Of a stretch of DNA of 64,000 bases, positions 36,635 through 47,400 are shown piece by piece; positions within the stretch are counted from its first letter, which is position 1, and each line of letters opens with the position of its first letter. This DNA comes from Epichloe hybrida (lineage: Eukaryota > Ascomycota > Sordariomycetes > Hypocreales > Clavicipitaceae). Position numbers and translations under genes: made by a program. Location: contig JAFEKR010000001.1 in NCBI GenBank assembly GCA_019022495.1, forward strand, positions 7,812,001 through 7,876,000, given 5' to 3'. The notes beneath the pieces were generated by a model that worked only from the letters and a program-made list of their open reading frames with translations, was not told the origin of the DNA and did not search any database.

Positions 36635-36681
<47 letters not shown>

Positions 36682-38408
36682 GCTGCTGGGAGGAGGAGAG
36701 CTGGTTTGGTAGTGAGGGTGATCTATCGAGGTAGCCATCATGTTAGTTCATCATGTCCAGGACAGAAAACTTGCACAAGAAGAATGGCCGTCTCGGAAAC
36801 GAACCTGATGGAGGAGGCTGGTTATAGTAAGGATCCTGTGGTGGCTGACCCTGGGGATGATATCCTCCGCGGGCGTAACCCTGCTGGCCAGGAGGACCTG
36901 GACGCGTTGCATACTGCTGATAGTTGTGCTGAGGGGGGTGAGACATGGACGATTCCAAGAGGTGCTCGTAGTCTCGACGAGACTTGATGAATTTTTCATT
37001 GAGCTGCGTAAAGTCGTCTGTTGTTGATTTTTCTTTTTGTTAGCCATTGGCCGCCAACGCCAGGCCACCACACATACAGGCATGGAGGGCGGGCTAGGAT
37101 CCAAGCATTTTCCCCCCTACTCACCCTTCTTCTGCGAATACTTCTCAATCAGCTTGATAAGCTTTGGCCGAATAGCCAAGGTCTGGTGGTACAGTTTCTG
37201 CGTGTCGGATTAGCCATGTGAACACATCCCTCTGTTGTCCCAAACTTGGACGCCGGGTCGGCAGAGGGCATGAATGAACATAGGTATGTGTGTATGTGCA
37301 TACCGAAATCTCCTCATTGTCCTCCTCGCGGGGAGCAGTGTTGGAGGCGCTCAAGAGAGTCAGCAGCTTCTCGACGTTCTTGATCTCGGCAAACACCTCA
37401 GCCTCCATCTGTGCCTCCCTCTGCAGCTCGTCGGGCGTGGGATCCGTCAACTTCTCCACGTAGTTGAGCGGGAAGATGCCCGTCTTGCCCTTCAAAGAAC
37501 CGCGCCACCAATCCTTGTACACACTCTCTAGCACAGCAATGACATCGCCCTTTTTGAACTCGAGCTCACCAGCCTCGGACGGCACGAAGTCGTACAAGGC
37601 GCGCACTCGGCTGACAGTCGCGGCAGTCGTGCCAGCAGGTACTGCCGGTGCTGGCGACGCCGACTCTTGCTGGGAGCTCGGCCCAGCCTGAGAGCTGGAG
37701 CTCGGTTGGGATGCCGACCTCTTGCGCTCCTCTTCCTGCAGGCTAAGCTTCAGGGCCATCTGAAGCTCGTCGTCTTCCTTCTGTCTGTCGGCATCGGTGA
37801 GGCCCTGCTTCTGAGGGGCACTGGGCGGGTGTAGCGTCGGGTTCGTCTGTCTGAGGCGGTGGTATGCGTCGGCCATGATTCCCAGCTCGGCATCCTTGCT
37901 GAACATGTCGGTCCACTCGTTCATCTTTTCCGAGATCTTGGCCTTGACTTGGCTATGTGTGTTTCGGTCATTGGCTAGCTTAAGAAGGGCGTCGGTGAAG
38001 GCGCGACTGGAGACCTCGCGGTGCATAGGCTTGCCGCAGTTCTGACACAGGGCGTGTGCGAGCTGTTTGTTGGTATTGCCACAGTGAGCTTCTGTCATGT
38101 TTCCCCTCGGGCCGTGATTTGTTCGGATCCATACCTCAAGTGTATATAGCTGCACGTTGGCATTGCGGTGCGCCAGACGCTTCATCATGCTCTGAGCAGC
38201 CTCCTTGGGCCCGCCTGCATCACCCGTCACCTTGTCGCATACCTCGATGATGGCGCCCCAATCCTCCGAGGTCAAGTTCTCGTCGGTTGCCTTGGCTGTG
38301 CGCAAACAGTTGATCGATCAGTCTTGGACATGTGTCATGGAGGACGATGGCAGAGGGGAGCTTACCAACGACATCGTCAAAGGGCCCTGCCGCCTGTGCC
38401 CGAAACAT
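36052..38408 (-). CDS. hse1: ESCRT-0 subunit HSE1
   Basis: HSE1 pairs with VPS27 to bind ubiquitinated cargo on endosomes and start multivesicular-body sorting. Six exons (38408-38366, 38295-38135, 38062-37304, 37197-37125, 37017-36805, 36722-36052) give 639 residues. Domains in order are VHS (about 5-140, with DDVVAKATDENLTSEDW and LAHALCQNCGKPMHREV), a ubiquitin-interacting motif DDELQMALKLSLQEEE (about 165-180), SH3 (about 220-276, RALYDFVPSEAGELEFKKGD ... WWRGSL ... FPLNYVEKL), then a GAT-like helical region (about 285-390) that spans three splice sites. The C-terminal 240 or so residues are Pro/Gln/Tyr-rich with a run of 16 Asn. Phases agree at every junction. The C-terminal tail is low complexity and may vary in length between strains. 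Confidence 0.95.
36634..36681 (-). repeat. Asn-codon microsatellite in HSE1
   Basis: Sixteen consecutive AAC codons (GTT on the plus strand) encode a poly-Asn run in the disordered tail of HSE1. The array is pure at codon level, so length change by slippage is likely, and Q/N-rich flanks give a prion-like composition. Confidence 0.9.
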
Positions 38409-38750
38409 GTTTGCCGCGCGATTTTTGTCCTCCCGGAGGATCCAGAGATTGTGAGGCTATATGACGTTGTACAGTGGAGAGCGTGGGTGAAACGTTGAAT
38501 GTGGTCGAGTGTCGAGTGCCGAGTTGTCGAGTTGTCGAGTCGCCGAATTAGGCGTTGCGGGCGTAGCGCAACAATATGGAGGATTTGAGTGCGAGGCTCG
38601 TAGTAGAATGCGATGGCTCGAGATAATAGGTTCAAGAGTAATCCGTAGTGAGGAAGGGAGGTTGTTGGGAGCTCAGCTGTTCAGGAATCAGCTGAGGTGG
38701 TGGGTGGCACTGGTGGGGAGAGGTTGGATGGAGGTGGCGTCCGTATATGG

Positions 38751-38785
38751 GCGTCTGTAGGCGTCTGTAGGCGTCTGTAGGCGTC
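38751..38785. repeat. GCGTCTGTAG tandem repeat, 3.5 copies
   Basis: Three perfect 10-bp units plus a half unit lie about 345 bp upstream of the HSE1 start codon. The 10-bp period matches one DNA turn, so each unit faces the same side of the helix. The role is unknown. Confidence 0.8.
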
Positions 38786-38821
38786 AGCTGGCGAAACTGA
38801 CCGAGCCACGGAGTCCTTAAT

Positions 38822-38850
38822 ACAGTGAGTGGGTGTACACCCCACTGTAC
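38822..38850. promoter_or_regulatory. Inverted repeat centred on TGTACA upstream of HSE1
   Basis: Left arm ACAGTG-AG-TGGG and right arm CCCCACTGT flank a palindromic TGTACA core, giving a near-perfect inverted repeat that could form a hairpin or bind a dimeric factor. The TACGGAGTG word follows at once (38852-38860). Confidence 0.55.
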
Positions 38851-39552
38851 ATACGGAGTGCACCGGCCCCATTCCTGTCCGTCCTCGTCATCGGCGAAGA
38901 AGAACAGGCACGTTACGTGGATTTGCCTCGCAGGCGTCGTAGGCACAAGCCTTGCCTCATCGTCGCGCTCCGCCACGATGCCCGGTGCAATGCTCGTGTA
39001 ACTTTGATAAACCACGACTATTCATAACTTATAACTGTGACTTCCAGTCGCCATGTGCTGCCTTGCAACTGTCACGTGCGTGAGGCTGGTGCGTTTCTCC
39101 CTTGTGCTAATTCCACTTTGAATCTGGTTTTATAAACTAGTCCTATATCCAATACTCTTGTAAGTCTTCTCATTTGCTTCTCCAATTCTTCCCATAAGGA
39201 CCAAAACAACTAGACTCCTGTGGCCATAAATCATTCTGCGCCATCAATCTCTCATGCTTGGACCTTTATTCAGCAGCTCTCTGTAAGCAAAGGGGGGGGG
39301 GGGAAATCAACAATAATTGTGTCCATATGCCATGCCGCCTTGATAACGCCGAGATATTCATGTCCGTCAAGACAATGTTGGAGTATCCAGAGACCCCCCA
39401 AGGGGGGGGGGGGCAAAAAATAAGTAAATGAGAAACAACAACACCACTCGTAGCATCTGCTTGCATGTGCCGTGTCCCGAACCATGCATGATTCCTCTGC
39501 TCATGATGTACCGTACCGAGTACCATCTTCTCGCGGGAAGCAGCAAATTTTA

Positions 39553-42499
39553 TTACCATCCTCTTCGACTTGCTCCCCTTGGCTCAAATGCGTTCCGTTC
39601 AGAGCTGGTGTTGCGTCCGCCGTGGCCATCCTCCAGGCTTCGTCTGCCTTGGGCGTCCATTTCTGACAAGTCGAACACCAGTGGCTCTTCCCCAACTGAC
39701 TCGTCATCGCCTCGTCCCAGCCGGCTACTAGACCCGGTGAAACTGCCGCGCGATGATTGAGGCGGTGTTGCTTTTGAGCCAGCTCCCATGCCTGGGTATC
39801 GTCGTCGGGGAAAGGCTGACCCGGAATGACCCGCCGAGGAAATCAATCCATCGGGTAGGTTATTCTCATTGGATCCGCGCTGCATGGCATCGGATGTCGA
39901 TGCGTCAGACGGCTGGATTTCCGCAGCGGGCTGCAGTCTACTCGTCGTTGCGTCCTCCTCTAACTGCATCTGACGCCCGAGGAGGATGCTCATGGTAGGA
40001 GGATCTCCCTCGTTCGCCCCGAGGCTGATGCTCCTGTGTGCTGCGAACGCCAGATCCGTGTCTTCATCTTCCGTGACAGCACGACTCTGTTGAGCAGCTG
40101 AGCTGGACCGCCGCTGGTACGATCCTATACGAGGTGACAAGGGAATGTCGATCGCGGTAGTACCTTCCTGCGTGATGGTACTTTCCCTGCCTACTTCTGG
40201 CACCGTTGGTGCTTGTCGCCGTCCTCCCCTTCTAGAAGTTATTCTTCCCGTAGCAGTGTAATCGATGATCGAATTTTCGCTCAGACGGGACGGAATGGCA
40301 GGCGTGTGCGGTGTGTGGGGAGACACAGGCTTGCCTGGAGATGAGGAGGCGGACATGGAGGCTGGGGCCACCATGCCGGGCACGCTCGTCAACTGTCTGC
40401 TGGAAGAGCTCGACGATCGCTGCATCTGCACCGATGAGGTCATGGACTCGGTGAGAGCATTGTTGGAGTCTCTCATCAGATGAAACTTGGACAGCTGGGC
40501 GACGGTTCGGTTAGTCGCCGAATCGCCCCGGTTCGTCGGCTCAAAGCTCTTGAGTGTTTTGCGACTGTCCAACGCCTTGAGGAAGTCGGAAATGTCATCT
40601 TCTTCGGCGTGGAGAGAGCCCGAACTCGTGCCGCCGCCAGCCTCGGCAAGCAAGCCAGACGCTGGTTGTACCACCGAGGAAGCCAAGCTCTGCCGACCGC
40701 TGCTGGTTTGTTCCTCATCTCCTGCACGCCCAATGGACAGGCGACCTCGTCTGTGAGTGAAGCTGCTGCTGTAGCGTCCGGAGGACGCAGGACGCGGAGA
40801 GCCGATGGTGGGAGCCTCGACGGAGGTCGAGGGGGGCCCACCTCGAAGCGAGGCTGGCATCCCGGCCGTCAAGGAACTCCTATTGCGAGGTTGCGACCCT
40901 ATTAAGAGGCCCGGACGACCCTGTGAGTGCGAAGATGCGGGAGACTCTGGCTCGATATGTCGCGGCACAGGGGACCCCGAGAGGGAGCCGGCCTTGAATG
41001 GCTGGAAAGAGATGGAAGTTCTCCTGCTGATACTCTCTGGGCGGCCGATGACTGCACGTGGTGCTGAGATGCGACCGGACATGGGCATGGAACTGGGACC
41101 AATATCGAGACCACTCGCGCTGGGCCAGGTCGCCGGAGGGGAACTCGTGTCCGAGCCGGGAGGCTTGACGGCTCTGAGAGCCGATAATGGGCTTGTTCCC
41201 ACAGGTCCATCACCGTGAAACGTTGACATACTGCCATAGGTTTGATGCAGGTCGTTCAGGGTAGTAGTGCCACGACGGTGATCACGCAGGGAGCCAGCCT
41301 CGGCCACTTGGCCCTGGTTACGATCTACTCTTTGTGGAAGAGAGGGCTTGAAAAAGTTTTCGTCGACTCCCATGAAGCGAGAGCTGAGTAGGGACTCGGC
41401 GTCATCTATTCGGAAGCTGCAATCGTTGCGATATGTCACAGCAGTTCTCAGACGCCCGACTGGGACCTCGAGGTCACCAAAGACATACTCAGTTACCGGA
41501 TCTCTGCGGCCGTCAATTGGTTGCTTGAGAAGATCAGTGCCCAATCGCCCAGGCTCCGCAGTACGGATACGGCACTGAGGAATCAAGGCTGTATGTGAGT
41601 TCTTGGCCGGGCCCTGGCTAGCAAACTTCCAGGCTGGTAGGAGCTTGGTAGTGATGAAGAGTGATCGGAAAAAGACAATGGCTTTTTTATAGATGGTCGG
41701 CAGGATTGGCCCAAAATCCTCCATGGGAGTGGTTCCGGCGGTTTCCAAGTCTATGCGCCACCTCTCCAGCACAACCTCGGCATTCCTTGACGTTGGTGCA
41801 GTGTGATAACTGCCGCTGGATGACGATTCAGACGAGTTGAGTTGTTCCATTACGTCCCAGCGCTTCCCATCGTCATCAATTATGACAAGACTTTGGCTTT
41901 CTTTCAAACTGGAGGTATCGAGATAGAGGTCAATAATCAAGGGTGGTGGACGATTGCCCATGCTTCCGCAGGTCTTCCATATCTTCAAGTCGTCTTTGAA
42001 GTCGTCTAATTCGTCTGTCTCTATTTGAAACTAAGACATCATGGCATGTTAGTCCTCGTGCCACATGGGGCTGCAGCAAATGTCTTTTGACGTAATGAAT
42101 ACGGACCCATTTGTTCGTTTTTCGTTGACCATTCGTATTTCGTGTGGCCTTCACTTTCACTCGGGATTCGATGACGAGTACAGCAGCTTTGTTGAAAAAG
42201 TTCTGAACAAGAGTCAGCCAAGATATCCAAGACGTGGAGCTCCCCAGGGCAGCCGGAGGCGATGATACCTGAACGATTTGATCTAGCTTCTTAACGGAGT
42301 CCGCCGGTAGACCCATGGTCGAGGGACTTTCCACCGTGGGGGGGGATGCCATAGGTTCTCGTCCCGAGACATTGGAGCCGGCGCGTTGGCGAGAAGCAAG
42401 TGCAGCATCTCTAGGGTTGGCGGTTCTAGTTTGGGGTATCTGCGGTGAAGACGCCGGTGACGCAGACAGCCTCGGCGGCGGCCTTGCCTGCTGATGCAT
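39553..42499 (-). CDS. atg13: Autophagy protein ATG13
   Basis: ATG13 is the regulatory subunit of the Atg1 kinase complex that starts autophagy under TORC1 control. Three exons (42499-42269, 42202-42107, 42030-39553) encode 934 residues. The N-terminal HORMA domain begins at KKLDQIVQNFFNKAAVLVIESR, crosses two splice sites (KTNKW-FQIETDELDDFKDDL) and continues through PPPLIIDLYLDTS, VVLERWRIDL and IVFFRSLFITTKLLPAW to about 300. The remaining 600 or so residues are disordered and very rich in Ser, Pro and Arg. This is the region that in the family carries Atg1- and Atg17-binding segments and TORC1 phosphosites. Intron 1 (42203-42268) is 66 nt, lacks stops and is in frame, so its retention would insert 22 residues. 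The start is the first ATG of exon 1. Confidence 0.94.
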
Positions 42500-44441
42500 G
42501 TCGGATTGTAAAAGTCGGATTAAAACGAAGCTTGAGCTGGGAGCAGCTCGGCTCAGACGAAAGTGATGACCCAGTTAGCTGGCTGGCGATGATGGAGTGG
42601 TAGGCGATGGGATGGAGTTAAGAGTTAGTCAGGGGTTCGGGATGGAAAGAAGATGGCTCTTCCATCGTCAGCGAGCGAATGGATATAGAGGGCGAGCAAG
42701 TCTAGGAATCAGGATGCAGGACCAGGACGAGAAGGACGAGGATGAGTCCCAAGCAGCGAGCGGTACGGAGTATGTAGTGAGAGCATGGTTGGACATTGAG
42801 GTCCACATCCACACATGCACACATCCACACACCTCATGAGGCAAGTTGACAAGCCGGGGTGGGTCGTGGGTTGGTCACTGGTTGACTCCAACACTCTCCC
42901 AGCCCACTCGAACATTCGAACATTCGAATACTCCAACAAGGCCAATTGCGACCACTCACTATGTCACTGGGAAGTAGATGGTGCAATCGGGACGAGACGA
43001 AGACGACAGGTCAATCAGCCTGGTCGACATGGCCGAGGAGCTGTCGATTCATTGAAGCTTAAACGCAAGGGGTTGCAGACGCAGGCGGCGGCGCAGGACC
43101 AAGGTCATCAGTCTCATCTAACCTCGCGCCTACTATGTAACTAGTCTCGTCTCGTCCCTCAAAGACCCCTCGTGATGCCAGCTCCGCTCCTCGACATCTT
43201 TCGTCATCACCCCATCGCCCACTCGTCTCGTCCGAGACCAGGAGCATCACTTTCTGTGAGATGCGTACATGTACATACGATGCGGGCAATTGGCGAGGCA
43301 ATAGGGACGTCCCATGCCTTCCCTTCTTCTATCTCCCCCTCCCCCTCCCCCCCCCCGCAAGCCTTCGCCAAGTGGCGTCATGGCGGCGAGCGATAAGAGA
43401 GAGACACACCAGACTTTTGTGTGCACACAGCACTTTCATCAACGTAGCTTGCGATTGATTGCATTGTACAGTCCCAGTGCTGCGCAGCAGACATGATGGC
43501 ACATTCTGGGCATGTCATTTTGCCCGTGTACACATGGATGGCGGTGGCAGTCCGTTCAATATCATCCCCAGCTCCCTCCATTTCCATTCTATGCTGAAAT
43601 ATGTACATGTGTGGTACTCCGTAGTTGCAACTAAGAAAAAGTCAAAAGTCCTAGACAAGAAGCCATGTTGTATGTATGTACAGTGACAGGTGACAGTGTA
43701 TGTAGAGGCTTCTCTGCTCCGTAGCTGAGTGCTGGACCCACCATTCCGGCTTCTGCCTTCGCGGCTCCTAATCCCCATGCGCGGGGTTGGTAGATACTGA
43801 GACGGGAATGTTTGACTCATCTGAGTCGACGGCAAGGTTTATTAGCGAGATTCATTCTCCTAGGATATGCGGAGTAGCGCCTCGGGTCTATGCGGAGACG
43901 ACACGACCAACAATGCAGTAGAACCCCGGACCACATAATATGCCATTCACAATCACACATTTATTTCACAGACGCAAGTTGCCACAACGTCGTCGAGGAG
44001 TACAACGCTCAAAGCTACAAACTGCGGCATGAGCCTCGATGACCAGGCAGTCGCAGCAGGACGCCTGTTTGGAAGGAATTACGACATGTGTGTGTGGCTG
44101 TGCGAGATGCTTGGCTCGTAGATGACCCTGATGGCGTTGCACGACGTGCTTGCGCTAGACTTGTGGGTAGGCATTCATTCACGTTGAATTCGGTCCTGAG
44201 TGGTCAATGTTTTGAGATGAAGCTCCAAAGTGTACATCTGTCCGGCTGGAACGGAAGGCATCTTCTGTAATAAACATGTGGCAAAAAAAGCTTCATGAGC
44301 AGAATCCCAATGTCAACTTTCCTTTGCGGTATCCCATCCAAAGCCAAACGTCCTGTTTTGCCGTTTTATGTGACTTGTATCCTCTATCAAACGCGTGTTT
44401 CGAATTCCTCCCCAAGCTCATCATTCGCTATAATGAATTAG
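42500..44441. other. ATG13 upstream region and 3' flank of the BTB gene
   Basis: This 1.9-kb spacer shows no credible gene. It contains CACATC/CACACATC repeats near 42807-42835, ACATTCGA repeats near 42911-42926, a CT-rich stretch with a C run near 43330-43358, TACGGAGTA at 42774-42782, its reverse complement at 43615-43623, and several TGTACAT words. The left part must include the ATG13 promoter. Confidence 0.5.
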
Positions 44442-47400
44442 TCAGTTCTTACCTCCTCGCCCCCGGCTCCCTCGTCCCCGAGAAGCAGCCGCATCGCCAG
44501 CAGCTTGCCTGGTGGTGTCACTCGTTTTCTCAGCCGAGCTTCCGCTAGGCTTCGATTTGCCTCCCTTGCCCTTTCTACCTCGTCGATTGCCACTATTACC
44601 GCCGCCACGTTGTTCTTTATCTTTGCCTCTGGCTTGTCTTCTCGCCTCGTCTTCTTGTGTGCGGCGGCTCTCTTGGTCCCACCACTCTTGGAAGGCCTGT
44701 TCATCTTGAATTTCTTGTAGTGATCTCTTTGCCACTGCCTCCTCGACACGCTGCTGCTCCATCTGCTGCTGTCCAATGATATCGGACATGCTCGTTCCGA
44801 TGGTAGCTTCGGCCTTGGACGCCGGCTTCATGTACGACTTGGAGTGCGGCACCAAGGGCTTCTGCTCCTGTGACTTGGATGGACCGGCTATAGGCACTAA
44901 AGGGACACTGCTTGCTTGGCCTTGTCCCGAGAATCGCGCATTAGGGGAAGCCGTCCTGCGTTTTGCCACTTGAGGATTGGCTTCTGCCGCCAGCAGAGGC
45001 TTCGGGGACAGACTCGGACTCCCTCGCAGCGCCGCCTCCGACTGCATGGCATCTTTCAGGGACGTTTTCAGAGCGGGGCTGGTCGATTTCCACGGTGGTG
45101 GCCGTGCGGCAGACTTGGCAGTTTCCCATGGTATCGATTTTGTCTTGTCCTGTTCCGCAGCCATCTCGGTTTCTGCTTGCAGCAACTGTTGCCTTTTGCG
45201 CTCTTTTTGTGACATTTTGGCTTGCGCTTTATTTGTTCCGGCTACCTTATCGGCTGCCTGTGATGCCAGACCGGCGCTAAGGGCGGATTTGGCAGTTGAT
45301 TCCTGCATGATGTCCTTCAAGTCCAGTTTAGAAGCTGGCATTTTCGGCGACGCCCACGGCGCATTGGTTGATCTTGATGGCAGTGGTCTTGATGGCGGTG
45401 ACTTTGTTTGGGGACTTGTCTCCTGAGGGGATACTTTGGGGCTTGGCTCGGGCAGCTTAGATGGTGACATTAGTCCCGAGCCTGGGGACCTGCCGAGGAG
45501 TGATCCTGCTCTCGCTTGAGTAGCCCGCCAGCCGGGAGGCAATCGTGGCATATTGTCCAAATCGATCTCGTTCTGGCCGTCTGGGGTGGCTGGAATCTCC
45601 GGTGACGCGAACTTGGCCATTTTGGGGCTTTCTTCATCGTCCATGTTGAATATAAGGTCTGCGTGAGAGTCCTTTGGACGTAAGTTTGGGCTGAAAGGCT
45701 CGTTACGGCCGGCCTTTGATTTGCGGCGAGATCTGGGTTGCGTGTGTGATGGGACTGAGGAGTCATCCATACTGCCCAGTCGTGCTTTGTGCGACAAAGA
45801 CAGCTTCCTTTCCTCGTCCTTTTGAGTTACCTTGAATGCCATCTCCTTGACCCGACGCCGCCTCTCTTCCTCGATGTCGAGGGCCAGATCGGGATACTGG
45901 TCATGTAGTAGAATATCAGCCCTTCCGCTGCGCACGATGGGGAACCGAGCAAGCTGATTGTTCCGCACCACTTCATCTAGCTCTAGCAACAAATCTTCGT
46001 CAAGTCCATCTAAAAGATGATTCTCAAGCATAGACTCCAGCTGTAGACAAATATATTCAAGTCCAACGTCTCTGAACTCGGTCACTGAGCAGGGGCTGAT
46101 TTCATTGAGAAGGTTGGCAATGTTGCGAGTTGTCACAAATTTGCCTAGTAAGCATTGGCAAATCTGGGACAACCGGTCCATCATGAGCTCGTTTGCTACG
46201 CCCATGACATCAAGCACAAGTTCGGAGAGCTCGTCCAGGGTTTCCATGCAGACATCATCGAAAATCTCGTCTCCCGCATCAGCGTAGAGATATTTCATGA
46301 CGTAGTGGAAGGTTTCGGGACTAATGTGTTTCAAGTCGACGCGGACGAGCTCTGTTTCAGGTAAAGGATCGCGACGGCCGGCCAGCCATTGACCTTGGGA
46401 TCGCCCTCGGAACATGCCTTCAAAAAAGGGGCACCTCTGACAGATGAGGTCGCTGTGTGCCAGGACTTCATGCCCGTCTAACTCGATGATCATGTCAGCG
46501 TCATTGAAGAACGCTGGATCTGCGAGGGCGTCTCGCAGATTCACATCCAAGGACGGCTCTAATCCCTCTTGCAGTCGAGCGGCAGCTTCCAGCTTCGGCA
46601 TTTGGAGCCTCGTTCCAAGTTTCATGAGCTCCGTTCTGACTTGACGGAACCGAAAGGCAAGTGAGGGTGCCTCTTTAGTATATCTCCATACAGGGATAAT
46701 CGCATCTGAATATGCATATACGACAATGTTTAACAATGTATACATGTCAATTCCGACGAAGGTGAGAACCGCCCTTGTGCCGGGTTGCTCGATCAGAAAG
46801 GCGTCAGCGTGAGCATCCATGTTCCCGCTCGACTGGTAGTCTGACAAGGCTTCCCGAAGAACAGGACTTCGTCCCGCTAGTAACCAGCTGTGAACCGGGA
46901 CTCTCAAGTCAGGGTTCGTTGATGTCCGAACTTCCATGTTGAGATCTTTATATTGAAACGAGCTTGTTGTGATCCACTGTAGCATGTCTTGTTCGATGTT
47001 AGGTGACCGAAGAATCTCATGTGGTACAAAGCCTGCCGCCCCGCGCGCAATGGCAGATTTCCATCCCCTCCGACGGTTGCCCTCATCTGCTGATATCGAG
47101 GAAGCTTTGAATTCATTCAGGCACAATAGAGAACCGACGTCGTTCCATATAGCTTGATCCATGATGCTGATATCAGTAGACATGACCCTGCTGTCTTTCC
47201 GTATGGCTGAGAAAGCGCCGAATGTAGAGCTGCGGACCGAAACGCAATTCGTAATATATGGCACGCGCTCGAACTTGAAGTCCCTCTTCTTGACGTCTAC
47301 AGAATTGGGAAATAACGCAATCTTCCCCTTTGAGCGTTTGACTCGCTTCCAGACAGCACCTGATTCTGTACAGATGATGACTGAACCATGTTCGCCGACA

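Larger units (their letters stand above)
38409..39552. other. HSE1 upstream region and ATG13 3' flank
   Basis: This 1.1-kb spacer holds the HSE1 promoter on the left and the ATG13 3' UTR on the right. Visible elements are clustered GTCGAG/GCCGAG words near 38500-38545, a 10-bp tandem repeat and a hairpin listed separately, and two runs of about 12 G near 39292-39303 and 39402-39413. No gene is supported. Confidence 0.5.
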
